A DNA stretch of 64,000 bases, from assembly GCA_016704485.1 (NCBI GenBank), contig JADJAA010000001.1:2552795-2616794 (forward strand). The letters are read 5' to 3'. A program made the position numbers and the translations under genes. This DNA comes from Flavobacteriales bacterium (GTDB taxonomy: Bacteria; Bacteroidota; Bacteroidia; Flavobacteriales_F; PHOS-HE28). Positions within the stretch are counted from its first letter, which is position 1, and each line of letters opens with the position of its first letter. The notes beneath the pieces are model-generated. The model did not search any database, was not told the origin of the DNA, and was given only the letters and a program-made list of their open reading frames with translations. Positions 8,967 to 18,490 of this stretch are shown here, piece after piece.

Positions 8967-11180
8967 TTAAAGATTCTCCACCAACCAATCCGTCATCATG
9001 CTGAACAAGTGTACGCGCGTTGTGCCACCATAGATCCCGTGGTTCTTGTCCGGGTACATGAATTGGTCAAAGGGCTTGTTTGCTTTTACGAGCGAGAGCG
9101 TCATCTCTGCGCTGTTCTGATAGTGTACGTTGTCATCCGCAAGTCCGTGGATCAAGAGGTACTTACCTTTCAGTTTTTCCACATGGTTGATCGGGCTGTT
9201 ATCGTCGTAGCCATCGCCGTTGTCCTTTGGTAGGCCCATGTAGCGTTCGGTATAGATGCTATCATAGTAGCGCCAGTTGGTAACGGGTGCCACGGCTATT
9301 GCGGCTTTGAACACATCAGCTCCTTTCGTTATGCATAGGCTGCTCATGTATCCGCCATAGCTCCAGCCTTGTATACCAATGCGAGTTGCATCAACGTAAG
9401 GTTGCTTGCCAAGCCATTTGGCTGAAGCGATCTGGTCGATGGTCTCGTACTTGCCCAATTGACCATATGTGATGTGGCGGAAATCGTGCCCCCGACGACC
9501 TGTTCCGCGTGGATCAACGCAAACGACCAAGTATCCTTTCTGGGCCAGCATACCGTGCCACAGTTGATCGCGCCCTCCCCATTGGTCCAGAACTTCGTTG
9601 CTGTTGGGACCGCTGTATTGGGTCATGAACACCGGGTATTTCTGGCGGCTGTCGAAAGCAGGTGGTTTCATCATCCAGCCATTCAATTCAATGCCTTGGT
9701 CGGTGGTGAGCGTGAAGAATTCCTTGGTTACAAGACCATACTCTTTTACCGTTGCGGCAAGCTTTGTATTGTCTTTCAAGAGTTTGATCTGTTTGCCCTT
9801 GCTATTGTGTAATGTGATCACCGGAGGTGTGTTTAGTGTGCTGCGGGTGTTAATGAAATACCGGAAGCCTGTGCTGAATTCAGGATCGTTCGTTCCGCCT
9901 AACGGACTTAATTGCATAACGCCTTTACCGTTCAATGGAACAGCAAGTACATCTTGGTTCTTAGGGTCGCTTTTTGCGGCAGTGAAGATCACGCGCTGGT
10001 TGGCTTCATCAATGCCATTAACGGCGATAACGTCCCAGCCGCCCCTGGTCAGTTGGAGTTGTTTGCCTGAAGCAATGTTCACTGAATAGATATGATTCCA
10101 ACCATCGCGTTCGCTTGAAAGCACGAATCCGCTTCCATCTTTGATGAAGTACAGGTCGTCGGTTACTTCGATGTAGGTCTTGCTGGTCTCTTGGTAAACG
10201 ATCTTCGGCTCGGGGTTCAACGTGCGCTGTGCAAGATCCACGGTTGCGATCACTTTTTCGTTCTGCAACCGGTTCATGCGCATGTACCAGAGCACTTGGT
10301 CATTTGCCGTCCAACCGAAACGCGGCAGATAGATATCGCCGGTTACACCCAATGGTACAGTAGTCGTTGTGTTGGTAGCCAGTGTGTATACATGCAATGA
10401 TACAACGCTATTGTCCTCGCCGGCTTTTGGGTATTTGAATCGGTATTCGGTAGGGTAAAGGTTTTCCTTGTAAGTGGTCAGGTTGAATTCCTTCACGCCG
10501 GTTTCATCGCTGCGTAGGTACAGGATCTTGGTGCCATTCGGGCTCCAAACAAAGCCTTGCGTGAACGAGAACTCCTCTTCATATACCCAGTCCGTAAGTC
10601 CGTTCAGGATCTTGTTCCATTCCCCATCAGTGGTTACCTGCGTTTCAGCCATCGTTGCGAGATCCACAGAGTAGATGTTGTTATCGCGCACGAATGCAGC
10701 ATGGGATCCATCCGGACTGAAGGTGGCCAACCGTTGTTTCGCTTTGCTGATGTCACTGAGTGGAGCGAGTTTCTTACTTGCCCTATCATATACATAGTTG
10801 TATGCGAAGTAACTGTGACGATAGATCGGTTCACTTTCCGTTTCGATCATCATCTTTTTTTCGTCACCGCTGAAACTGTATCCGTTAATTGCTACGGGCT
10901 CCCTCGAACCTGAGGGTATCAGCGTGCTGCCTTCTACCAACGTCGCTACTTTCTCGCCAGTGGTGTACGCGTACTGGTCGATCACCATGCCATTGGCGGT
11001 TTCTTCCATGGCCGTGTAATGCTGACCGTCGTTCATACTGGCCAAGCCCCCCACGTATTCGGTGCTGAAGGTTGGTGAGTACCAGATCACTTCGTTGGTG
11101 AGTTCTTTTTGCGCTGTGGCATTAAGTGTGAATGACAGGGCCACTGAAGCAGCAAATAGTTCGAAACGGTTCATGTTCAT
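8967..11180 (-). CDS. Secreted S9B prolyl dipeptidyl peptidase (DPP IV type)
   Basis: This 737-residue protein has an N-terminal signal peptide (ending NATAQ), a beta-propeller of about 450 residues, and a C-terminal alpha/beta hydrolase domain. The catalytic triad is visible: Ser607 in GWSYGGYMS, Asp near 683 in LADDNVHYQN and His near 714 in DKNHGIYGG. The residues VYEEEFSF near 195 match the double-Glu motif that binds the free amino terminus of substrates in DPP IV. The enzyme would release N-terminal dipeptides (X-Pro/X-Ala) outside the cytoplasm. The three POT transporters beside it could take these up. Two ATGs lie six bases apart at the start. Confidence 0.93.
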   Translation of the reverse strand: MNMNRFELFAASVALSFTLNATAQKELTNEVIWYSPTFSTEYVGGLASMNDGQHYTAMEETANGMVIDQYAYTTGEKVATLVEGSTLIPSGSREPVAINGYSFSGDEKKMMIETESEPIYRHSYFAYNYVYDRASKKLAPLSDISKAKQRLATFSPDGSHAAFVRDNNIYSVDLATMAETQVTTDGEWNKILNGLTDWVYEEEFSFTQGFVWSPNGTKILYLRSDETGVKEFNLTTYKENLYPTEYRFKYPKAGEDNSVVSLHVYTLATNTTTTVPLGVTGDIYLPRFGWTANDQVLWYMRMNRLQNEKVIATVDLAQRTLNPEPKIVYQETSKTYIEVTDDLYFIKDGSGFVLSSERDGWNHIYSVNIASGKQLQLTRGGWDVIAVNGIDEANQRVIFTAAKSDPKNQDVLAVPLNGKGVMQLSPLGGTNDPEFSTGFRYFINTRSTLNTPPVITLHNSKGKQIKLLKDNTKLAATVKEYGLVTKEFFTLTTDQGIELNGWMMKPPAFDSRQKYPVFMTQYSGPNSNEVLDQWGGRDQLWHGMLAQKGYLVVCVDPRGTGRRGHDFRHITYGQLGKYETIDQIASAKWLGKQPYVDATRIGIQGWSYGGYMSSLCITKGADVFKAAIAVAPVTNWRYYDSIYTERYMGLPKDNGDGYDDNSPINHVEKLKGKYLLIHGLADDNVHYQNSAEMTLSLVKANKPFDQFMYPDKNHGIYGGTTRVHLFSMMTDWLVENL

Positions 11181-11348
11181 ATTGAATTACAACAGGGGTG
11201 CCGAAGGTAGCCGATGATAGCCGAATTTGCTTTTGATGCTCGCAGGTCTCTTGCTGGATATCGCCTCTTTCGTCTGGTGATATAACAAACGTTCTATTGC
11301 CAGCGGTCGGGTAGTGTATTTGTTTCGCATCATCAAATTCAAACCAAC

Positions 11349-12365
11349 ATGACCAAATACTATATACTTTCCGCTCTGTTACTTCCTCTAATTATCTCGG
11401 CGCAACCTGTCATCGATGCCAGTTCCATTGCTCCGCCTATCGGTCAGTCCGTATTCGTGAATATCGGTGGCATACTGCCAGTTCCACCAGGAGGAGCGTT
11501 CGCGGTGTGGGACTTCAGTTCCTTACAATTCGCAGCCATAACCGAGGTCACCCTTTCTGACGCACAAACCTCGCAATTCGCGGATCTGTTCCCCAGCGCT
11601 ACGCTGATCACGAACAATGCCATATCCCAGAGTTCACAGTTCTATGAGATCACGAATTCGTTAGTTGATATTTGGGGCGTATTCTCGGTAAGCAATCAGA
11701 CGCTTCTCAATTATAGCGATCCGCGCAGGGATCTGGTGTTCCCTTGTACCATCGGAACCCAATGGAGTGATGGGTTTTCTGGATCATACCAGGTCGTGGA
11801 TCAAGTGATCGGAACACGGACCGGTACGATCGTTGGGGAAGCAGATGGCTTCGGTACATTGATCCTTCCTCTACCTATCGGTGAACTCACCAATGTGTTA
11901 CGCGTTCATTTGGAAGAAGACAATACCGATACCAACGCCGGCGGCACCTCTACAACGAACGGTGATCGCTACGTGTATTACAAACCCGGAGTGGGCTTAC
12001 CGATCCTGGAAACGATCGACTTCACCATAATTAACGCTAATGGCACAAGTACGGAGCGCCGCTCACAGTGGTTGACCGCCGTTGCTAGTGGGGTAAATGA
12101 GTACAACGGAAATGCGATCGGTATCAGCGCTTTCCCGAACCCGACCGTGGATCAAATAACGTTGACCATGGGTATTCAGAGCAATTCACGCGTGGATATG
12201 CTTGATGCCACAGGACGTATCGTCAACTCGCAATTCGTGCCTTGTAACGCGCCAGGTATCCATACGATCCGGTTGGACCTGAGTGAACTAATGGACGGAA
12301 TGTATGTGGCCCGCGTAACGGACGAACAAGGACAACAAGGAACGATCGCGGTAATGAAGAACTAG
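11349..12365 (+). CDS. Secreted protein with T9SS type A sorting domain
   Basis: This 338-residue protein has a signal peptide (MTKYYILSALLLPLIISAQ) and a C-terminal type A sorting domain. The domain starts near residue 257 (ISAFPNPTVDQITL) and ends with GMYVARVTDEQGQQGTIAVMKN, the classic pattern of T9SS cargo. The central part has no recognised catalytic motif. It should cross the outer membrane through the type IX system and be attached to or released from the surface. A good terminator follows the stop. Confidence 0.87.
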   Translation: MTKYYILSALLLPLIISAQPVIDASSIAPPIGQSVFVNIGGILPVPPGGAFAVWDFSSLQFAAITEVTLSDAQTSQFADLFPSATLITNNAISQSSQFYEITNSLVDIWGVFSVSNQTLLNYSDPRRDLVFPCTIGTQWSDGFSGSYQVVDQVIGTRTGTIVGEADGFGTLILPLPIGELTNVLRVHLEEDNTDTNAGGTSTTNGDRYVYYKPGVGLPILETIDFTIINANGTSTERRSQWLTAVASGVNEYNGNAIGISAFPNPTVDQITLTMGIQSNSRVDMLDATGRIVNSQFVPCNAPGIHTIRLDLSELMDGMYVARVTDEQGQQGTIAVMKN

Positions 12366-12386
12366 AACTTTGCTCTCCCGTGAGGG

Positions 12387-12410
12387 CCCGCATCATTTAG
12401 ATGGTGCGGG
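12387..12410 (+). terminator. Rho-independent terminator after T9SS cargo gene
   Basis: The arms cccgcatcat and atggtgcggg pair over ten bases with one G-U, leaving a four-base loop. The sequence tctttcaatttt follows. It lies 21 bp beyond the stop at 12365. Confidence 0.8.
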
Positions 12411-12522
12411 TCTTTCAATTTTATAACAGAAGTAAAAAGCGATCAGTCATGTATAAGGAATTGGTGTTCCGTTCGACTGTTGCCTTGCGGTAACGTCTTA
12501 CAAAGACCATACATCCCTCCGC

Positions 12523-12530
12523 TACCTTTG
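12523..12530 (+). promoter_or_regulatory. Bacteroidota -7 promoter element TACCTTTG, possible leaderless start
   Basis: This is an exact match to TAnnTTTG, six bases before the ATG at 12537. At the SRP RNA the same octamer is followed four bases later by the first stem base of the RNA. By that ruler transcription here would begin within about two bases of the start codon. No TTG is found at the -33 spacing. Confidence 0.6.
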
Positions 12531-12536
12531 TTCGCT

Positions 12537-13628
12537 ATGCTTGGCCATCGTTTTTCGCAATTCATTCCACCGGTGGACGATCGTTCACCCTTTGAGCAGC
12601 TGCTACCGTTGTTCTTGGAATTGCTCACACATACCAGTGGCGATGTGGAGGAAGCGCTGGATTGGATGGACGAACTCAATAAGGAGCACGGCTTCTGGAC
12701 CAAAGAGTACGGTCGAAGGGAGTTTGAAGCGGACCTGCGCGAGAAAGGCATGATCGGCGATCGGCCAACGAAGGGCGGCAAAACACCCCTCACAGGGAAG
12801 GCCGAAAAACTGATACGTGAGCGTGCGTTGGACCAAGTGTTCGGTAAATTGAAGAAAAGCGATCAAGGCAACCACGGGCTGAAACGCACTGGCGAAGGTG
12901 ATGAACCGACGAGCGACCGTCGCGCATATCGTTATGGAGATCGCATTGAGCAGATCGCTATGAGTGATAGCATTCGCAACGCCCAACAGCACGGAGTTGA
13001 TGATCTGCGTTTGAACGAGAGTGACCTTGAAGTGATCGAGACCGAACACCAAAGCGCCTGTGCCACGGTGTTGATGATCGATATCAGCCATAGCATGATC
13101 CTTTACGGTGAGGACCGCATTACACCGGCGAAAAAGGTGGCAATGGCGTTGGCGGAATTGATCCGCAGACGATATCCGAAAGACACGTTGGACATTGTCG
13201 TGTTCGGCAACGATGCATGGCAAGTGAGTTTGAAAGACCTGCCGTATTTGCAAGTTGGCCCGTTCCATACCAACACCGTTGCCGGGCTTGAATTGGCCAT
13301 GGATATTCTGCGTCGCCGAAAACTTCGCAACCGGAGGATCGTGATGATCACCGACGGCAAACCCAGTTGCATCAAGCGCAACGGCGAATATTACATGAAC
13401 AGTTTCGGGCTGGACGATTACATCGTTGCGCGAACGCTGGATGCTGCAGTACGGGCGCGTAAAGCCAAGATCCCGATCACCACGTTCATGATCGCACAGG
13501 ACAATTACCTACAACGTTTCATCGAGAAATTCACGGAAGCCAACCAAGGACGTGCATTCTATACCGGATTGCAAGGGTTAGCGGATATGGTTTTTCGAGA
13601 TCATACAACGAACCGTAAGGCGTCGTAG
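12537..13628 (+). CDS. VWA-domain protein partnered with a MoxR-like ATPase
   Basis: This 363-residue cytoplasmic protein starts at ATG 12537 (MLGHRFSQFIPPVDD). An alternative start at 12480 lies upstream of the promoter element and is less likely. The C-terminal half is a von Willebrand A domain with a full metal-binding site: D-x-S-x-S in MIDISHSM at about residues 180-187 and ITDGKPS near 270. The N-terminal half is charged and helical. It is followed by an AAA+ ATPase gene on the same strand, as in the Mg-chelatase-like ChlI/ChlD and MoxR/VWA pairs that remodel metal-containing or other protein complexes. The target is unknown. Confidence 0.85.
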   Translation: MLGHRFSQFIPPVDDRSPFEQLLPLFLELLTHTSGDVEEALDWMDELNKEHGFWTKEYGRREFEADLREKGMIGDRPTKGGKTPLTGKAEKLIRERALDQVFGKLKKSDQGNHGLKRTGEGDEPTSDRRAYRYGDRIEQIAMSDSIRNAQQHGVDDLRLNESDLEVIETEHQSACATVLMIDISHSMILYGEDRITPAKKVAMALAELIRRRYPKDTLDIVVFGNDAWQVSLKDLPYLQVGPFHTNTVAGLELAMDILRRRKLRNRRIVMITDGKPSCIKRNGEYYMNSFGLDDYIVARTLDAAVRARKAKIPITTFMIAQDNYLQRFIEKFTEANQGRAFYTGLQGLADMVFRDHTTNRKAS

Positions 13629-13713
13629 AAAAAATGAAAAATGGATACTGTAGCGTCGATCCCATCGGGTCGACCAATACAGGATCCTAGGGAAAACTAG
13701 TGAAAACGCATCA

Positions 13714-13731
13714 TCCGATCTGCGGATCGGA
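13714..13731. repeat. Small hairpin between VWA and AAA genes
   Basis: The sequence tccgatc-tgcg-gatcgga has a seven-base stem and four-base loop. It lies 23 bp before the ATPase start codon and might affect its translation or mark an internal processing site. Confidence 0.4.
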
Positions 13732-13753
13732 ACAATAGACGAGAAGAACAAAA

Positions 13754-15262
13754 ATGAACAGACCAACATCATTATCGGAACTGATCAAAAGCGGCTATAA
13801 AAGTCGTTCGGTAAAGGAAGAACTGCGTTCGAATTTGATCGCACGGATCCAGAAAAAGCAACCGTTGTTCGAAGGCATACACGGGTATGAGGATACCGTT
13901 GTACCTGCGTTGGAACGTGCTATTCTGGCCGGACACAGTATCAATCTATTGGGTCTGCGCGGACAAGCGAAAACACGCATGGCCCGTTCGCTCGTGCAAC
14001 TGCTTTACGAATGGATGCCGATAGTGGAAGGAAGCGAGATCAACGATGATCCATTGGCGCCGATCTCTCGCTATGCAAAAGAATTGATCGCTGAGAAAGG
14101 TGATGCAACACCGATCGTTTGGGTGCATCGCGATCAACGTTACACGGAGAAATTGGCTACACCGGATGTTACAGTCGCGGACCTTATCGGCGACAGCGAT
14201 CCGATCAAAGCTGCGAACCTGAAATTGGATTACAGCGATGAACGCGTGATCCACTTCGGACTGATCCCACGGAGTCACCGTGGTATTTTCGTGATCAATG
14301 AATTACCCGATCTGCAGCCACGGATCCAAGTTGCGTTGTTCAATATTCTGCAAGAAGGTGATGTGCAGATCCGCGGATTCAAACTGCGACTGCCGCTCGA
14401 TATCCAATTCGTCTTCACTGCGAATCCTGAGGACTACACCAACCGCGGTGCGATCATTACACCGCTGAAGGATCGTATCCAGAGCCAGATCCTTACGCAT
14501 TACCCGTCTTCCATCGAACTGGGGATGAAGATCACTTCGCAGGAAGTTCGTTCACCTAAGGAACAGACCATGCGCGTAAAAGTGCCGGACCTGATCCGTG
14601 TGCTTGTGGAACGCATTGCCATGGAGGCACGCAAAAGTGAATTCGTTGATCCGAAAAGCGGCGTGAGCGCGCGTTTGACCATCAGTGCGTTGGAGAGTGT
14701 GATCAGTGCTGCGGAATTACGCGCATTACGCAACGGCGAGGACCGCACGGTTGCGCGCATTACTGATCTGTTCGCGATCATACCAGCCGTTACGGGGAAG
14801 ATCGAACTGGTGTATGAAGGCGAACAAGAAGGACCCGAGAAAGTGGCACAACATTTATTGGATGTCGCGCTTCGCAATGTGTTCAAGGAATTATTCCCCG
14901 ATCCGGACAAGTCGCGCAAACTGGGTCGATCCGCCACAGCACCGAATGCGACCAAGCGTGATATTTATTCGGATATCATCGCGTGGTTCGATGAAAACCG
15001 GATCGATATCGCCCTAACGGCAAGGAACCAGGTCTACCAAGCAGGATTGAGGAATGTTCCAGGTCTGGATCGATTGGTGCAGGAACGCCATCCGTATCTA
15101 GAGGCAGATGAAGTGCCGTTATGGATGGAATTCGTGCTACATGGGCTTGCTGAATTCAGCCGCATCGGTCGCAGTTCCATGGTGCGTTCCGTGAAGTTCG
15201 GTGATGTCCTTGGTAGTGTTTTGGGAGGTGGTGTGGACGAAGAAGAGGAGGACGAAGGTTAG
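13754..15262 (+). CDS. MoxR/Mg-chelatase-like AAA+ ATPase
   Basis: This 502-residue cytoplasmic ATPase has Walker A GLRGQAKT at about residues 66-73. The Walker B strand is GIFVINELPDL near 177, with Asn in place of the usual Asp before Glu. A sensor 1 segment follows (FVFTANPEDY). Central insertions resemble ChlI/MoxR ATPases. It follows the VWA gene by 125 bp and the two probably form a chaperone-like pair in which the ATPase drives remodelling and the VWA protein recruits the substrate. The C-terminus is very acidic (DEEEEDEG). Its stop is only 4 bp from the convergent MFS gene. Confidence 0.87.
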   Translation: MNRPTSLSELIKSGYKSRSVKEELRSNLIARIQKKQPLFEGIHGYEDTVVPALERAILAGHSINLLGLRGQAKTRMARSLVQLLYEWMPIVEGSEINDDPLAPISRYAKELIAEKGDATPIVWVHRDQRYTEKLATPDVTVADLIGDSDPIKAANLKLDYSDERVIHFGLIPRSHRGIFVINELPDLQPRIQVALFNILQEGDVQIRGFKLRLPLDIQFVFTANPEDYTNRGAIITPLKDRIQSQILTHYPSSIELGMKITSQEVRSPKEQTMRVKVPDLIRVLVERIAMEARKSEFVDPKSGVSARLTISALESVISAAELRALRNGEDRTVARITDLFAIIPAVTGKIELVYEGEQEGPEKVAQHLLDVALRNVFKELFPDPDKSRKLGRSATAPNATKRDIYSDIIAWFDENRIDIALTARNQVYQAGLRNVPGLDRLVQERHPYLEADEVPLWMEFVLHGLAEFSRIGRSSMVRSVKFGDVLGSVLGGGVDEEEEDEG

Positions 15263-15266
15263 GCGA

Positions 15267-16583
15267 TCACTCCTCCATAAAATCCAGATCCATATCGAAG
15301 GTCTCGTGTACACGGGAGGTGGCCCAGAATGCTGCACCGATGCACACCAGCCCGACGACCAAAGCGCTCGTGATATTGCCGACCGGAACCGCTAAGAATT
15401 TGAACGCATTCGTGATGGGCAATACCGACCCACGCACGAAATTGGGTGTTGATGTGGCTACCGTACTGCGAATGTTGGTGCCGAATTGTTCGCTGGCGAC
15501 CGTTACGAAAATGACCCAGTAGCCGGTTGCCATTCCGAGCGCTAAACACACCCAGTTGTATGTTGCAATGGTTACACCGTGCATACCGTACAGGAAGTAA
15601 AGCGTTAAGATCAAATTAGCAGTGAGGTATCCGAAGATCACCTTCTTCCGACTCCGCATTACTTGGCTCAACAATGCACTTAGAAGATCACCAAGGCTTA
15701 GACCGATATAAGCGTAGCGAATTGCAGTTCCATTGATCCGCTTCAGATCCAATTCGTTCAAGGCGCTGGTATCAATTTTTAATTGCGGTACGAACACATC
15801 CTGGCTCAAATTCACCAGAACGCCGATCACATACCACACCGGAACGCCGATCAAGATGCAACCGAGGTAACGCAGAAAGCGATCCCGGTTGTTGAAAAGC
15901 ATCAGGATGTCTCCCCTTTTGATCGAGTTCTTTTTCACTTTGGTGAATAGTCCACTTTCAAAGGCTCCGACGCGCATTATAAGCAATGCTAGTCCCATCA
16001 TGCCACCCACGAGATACGCTACTTGCCAATCCATGAGACCATGGCCGGTTATGCTTTCCCAGATCGCTCCGAACCTCTGGCCTTGTCGAACTACTTCATC
16101 TGCGAATACGGCACCCAATGCACCGAACACCACAACGATCATGGCACCATAACCCCGCTTGCCTTTGGGCATGGTCTCTGCGATCAACGTAATACCAGCA
16201 CCCAACTCGCCAGCAAGCCCAACGCCCGCAATGAAACGAACGATAGCATAGGTGGTGATGTCATACGTAAAGGCATTCACGATATTCGCAATGGAGTAGA
16301 GTAGGATACTTCCGAACAACACAGTGATCCTACCTTTTTTATCGCCCCAAATTCCCCAAAGCACACCGCCGACGAGCATGCCAAGCATCTGGTAATTGAA
16401 GAGGGAGATACCCACATCGGTAATTCGTGGATCGCCAACTCCCAAGATAAATTCCAAACTCTCGCGCTTCACCACATTGAAAAGCACCAGATCGTAGATA
16501 TCAACGAAATAGCCCATAGCGGCTACGGCGATCAAGAGGCCGGTGCGACGATCTGCGAACATATCAAGCAAGTATCTCAGCAA
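15267..16583 (-). CDS. MFS transporter, metabolite:H+ symporter-like
   Basis: This 438-residue protein has about 12 membrane helices. The loop between helices 2 and 3 reads GVLWGIWGDKKGRITVLFGS, matching the MFS motif G-x3-D-(R/K)-x-G-(R/K)-(R/K). A conserved GLAGELGAGITLIAE segment is in helix 4-5, as in the sugar and organic-acid symporter branch. The substrate cannot be read from sequence. The first ATG (16583) overlaps the bestrophin stop by 20 bp, while an ATG at 16562 (MFADRRTG) avoids the overlap; both are possible. It is probably co-transcribed after the bestrophin. Confidence 0.87.
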   Translation of the reverse strand: MLRYLLDMFADRRTGLLIAVAAMGYFVDIYDLVLFNVVKRESLEFILGVGDPRITDVGISLFNYQMLGMLVGGVLWGIWGDKKGRITVLFGSILLYSIANIVNAFTYDITTYAIVRFIAGVGLAGELGAGITLIAETMPKGKRGYGAMIVVVFGALGAVFADEVVRQGQRFGAIWESITGHGLMDWQVAYLVGGMMGLALLIMRVGAFESGLFTKVKKNSIKRGDILMLFNNRDRFLRYLGCILIGVPVWYVIGVLVNLSQDVFVPQLKIDTSALNELDLKRINGTAIRYAYIGLSLGDLLSALLSQVMRSRKKVIFGYLTANLILTLYFLYGMHGVTIATYNWVCLALGMATGYWVIFVTVASEQFGTNIRSTVATSTPNFVRGSVLPITNAFKFLAVPVGNITSALVVGLVCIGAAFWATSRVHETFDMDLDFMEE

Positions 16584-17442
16584 TGTTCTTGCTGATCATT
16601 TCACTTAACCGGTTCATGGGCAGATCATTCGTGTCCTTACCGAAAGGGTCTTCGATCTCCTCCGCAATGATCTCCAAACTTGCCATTACATAGAAGATGA
16701 AGACCACAACAGGAATAGCGATATAGCCTAGCGAGAACACAAAACCGAATGGCAAAGTGAATACATAGATCACAATGAATTTCTTAATGAAGCTGCTGTA
16801 TGAATAAGGGATCGGTGTGTTCTTGATGCGCTCGCATGCACCGCAGATATCGAGGTATTGTGATAGGTCCGTGTTCAACGCGATGAGTTGTTCGCCACTG
16901 ATGGATCTGTCCTTGTACAAGCGCATGATCCGTTGTTGCATCAACGTAACGATCTGCGTTGGAATATGCTTGCTCCGATCCATTTCGGGCACTTCCGGAT
17001 GGGGCTCTATGTCCAGCTCCAGCCTTGTTTTTTCCATTAACAAATGATGCCGAAGCTCATAGGCGAATTGCGGTATCAGGCGCAAGAACAACGCTCGTGA
17101 ATTTTCATCTTCCGCTGGCAAGTAAGTGGCCACTTTTACAGCAGTATTGCGACTTACATTGACGAGTTGTCCCCAAAGTTTACGGCCTTCCCACCATCGA
17201 TCGTATGCTGTGTTCGTTCTGAATACAAGAAGCATACTGATGGCAAAACCCAACAAGCTGTGCATCACAGGAAGGTTGTTCACGAAACTGGTCTTATCGA
17301 TCTTCAGGTAATTTACTTCCCAGTAACCTATAGCCCAAGTGAATAGACCAACCAAGATCAACCAGAAGAACAACTTGCGCACGGTATCCGACTTGTGCAA
17401 GGCAAGCGCTCTGAACCAATTCCGGGAATCGTATGTGATCAT
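16564..17442 (-). CDS. Bestrophin-family anion channel
   Basis: This 292-residue membrane protein has the family signature FRTNTAYDRWWEGRKLWGQL near residue 75 and four main hydrophobic segments. An acidic Ca-site-like stretch (AEEIEDPFGKDTNDLP) sits near residue 265. Bacterial homologues are pentameric ion channels in the inner membrane. The length is typical. It overlaps or abuts the MFS gene downstream and follows the SDR gene by 13 bp, so these three genes likely form one operon. Confidence 0.92.
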   Translation of the reverse strand: MITYDSRNWFRALALHKSDTVRKLFFWLILVGLFTWAIGYWEVNYLKIDKTSFVNNLPVMHSLLGFAISMLLVFRTNTAYDRWWEGRKLWGQLVNVSRNTAVKVATYLPAEDENSRALFLRLIPQFAYELRHHLLMEKTRLELDIEPHPEVPEMDRSKHIPTQIVTLMQQRIMRLYKDRSISGEQLIALNTDLSQYLDICGACERIKNTPIPYSYSSFIKKFIVIYVFTLPFGFVFSLGYIAIPVVVFIFYVMASLEIIAEEIEDPFGKDTNDLPMNRLSEMISKNIAEILA

Positions 17443-17455
17443 GTATGCAAAAGAA

Positions 17456-18262
17456 CTATTCGTAATGTTTGCGTAACATCCGCATGAACATCCGAGCAGG
17501 CATGATCTTCTTCAACTGTACACTGAACTTTTGAATGCCTTGAGCTACACGGTAAACGGTCTTTGGTCTTGATGACGAAATGATCTTCAACACAACTTGA
17601 GCCAACTCATCCGGATCACGGCTGTAATGCATGCTACCACCGAGTATTTCCATGGCTTTTTCGTAGCCCGGTTTATTGGCTTCGCTGATCACCTCCGGCT
17701 TCAACCTGCTTGTTGCAATGTTGGTATTGAACTCGCCGGGTTGCACCGTGACCACATCGATCCCGAAGCGATCCACTTCGGTACTCAGCGATTCGCTATA
17801 CCGATCCAATGCCGCTTTGCTTGCGCTATAGAAAGAACGATAAGGCAACCCGAAATTTGCAGCGATGCTACTGATGTTGATGATCAGGCCTTTTTTCTTT
17901 TCGCGCATGAACGGCAATACGGCACGGCAGACACGGTGCGGCCCTAGGACGTTGGTATCGAAAAGCGTCTTGGCAAGTTCGGGTGTTATATCCTCCGCAG
18001 GTCCTTGTATACCAAGCCCAGCATTGTTCACCACCACATCAATGCGACCTTCTTGCGCAACTACCGTGCGAATGGCTTGTACGACGCTGGTTTCATCGGT
18101 AACATCCATAGTGAGCATCCGGAAACCGGCTTCCGTATCGCCATTGCTTTTGCGCGATGTGCCGTAAACAACATGACCGGCAGCGGCCAAGCGTGTGCAA
18201 ATGCTCTTACCCAACCCACTGGAGCCACCAGTAACCAGAATCACTTTAACAAATTCGGACAT
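17456..18262 (-). CDS. Short-chain dehydrogenase/reductase
   Basis: This 268-residue classical SDR starts at ATG 18262 (MSEFVKVILVTGGSSGLGKS). It has the cofactor motif TGGSSGLG (residues 10-17), NNAGLG near 88, Ser near 138 (ISSIAANFG) and the catalytic YSASK near 153. Arg/Ser after strand 2 (GTSRKSNG) suggests NADP(H). The substrate is unknown. A frame to 18328 adds 22 unlikely residues. A TACCTTTC element at 18267-18274 ends four bases before the ATG, so the mRNA may be leaderless. It heads the SDR-bestrophin-MFS group. Confidence 0.9.
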   Translation of the reverse strand: MSEFVKVILVTGGSSGLGKSICTRLAAAGHVVYGTSRKSNGDTEAGFRMLTMDVTDETSVVQAIRTVVAQEGRIDVVVNNAGLGIQGPAEDITPELAKTLFDTNVLGPHRVCRAVLPFMREKKKGLIINISSIAANFGLPYRSFYSASKAALDRYSESLSTEVDRFGIDVVTVQPGEFNTNIATSRLKPEVISEANKPGYEKAMEILGGSMHYSRDPDELAQVVLKIISSSRPKTVYRVAQGIQKFSVQLKKIMPARMFMRMLRKHYE

Positions 18263-18360
18263 GGCCGAAAGGTATGTCTCAGAGGAGAAAGTAGGTTGGG
18301 TGGAAGCGGTCTGACCTGACCGACCCATAGTGGCGTAAGATCATCGACGAAGTGTAGCGA

Positions 18361-18388
18361 CCACCAAAAAAAACAGGGCAAAAAAAGT
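18361..18388 (-). terminator. T-rich terminator of SRP RNA
   Basis: On the reverse strand the RNA's closing stem is followed by seven T, then gccctg, then eight T. The RNA's own terminal stem plus this T tract would end transcription. Confidence 0.7.
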
Positions 18389-18486
18389 GGGACAAGCTAC
18401 CTGCATCGCTCCGCTACAACCGTTTACCCTTGCTGCCTTCCAGCCCTGGGGGATTCAACGGGAGCTGGTCGTACAGGACTTGTCCC
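18389..18486 (-). ncRNA. ffs: Signal recognition particle RNA, small bacterial type (4.5S)
   Basis: On the reverse strand the RNA runs from gggacaag (18486) to cttgtccc (18389), and these ends pair. The apical domain contains CTGGAAGGCAGCAAGGGTAA, the conserved GGAA tetraloop and asymmetric internal loop that bind Ffh. The length is about 98 nt, the normal size of the short bacterial form. The RNA acts with Ffh to target nascent membrane and secreted proteins. Downstream on the same strand are two T runs, consistent with termination. A consensus Bacteroidota promoter lies immediately upstream. Confidence 0.93.
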
Positions 18487-18490
18487 GGCG

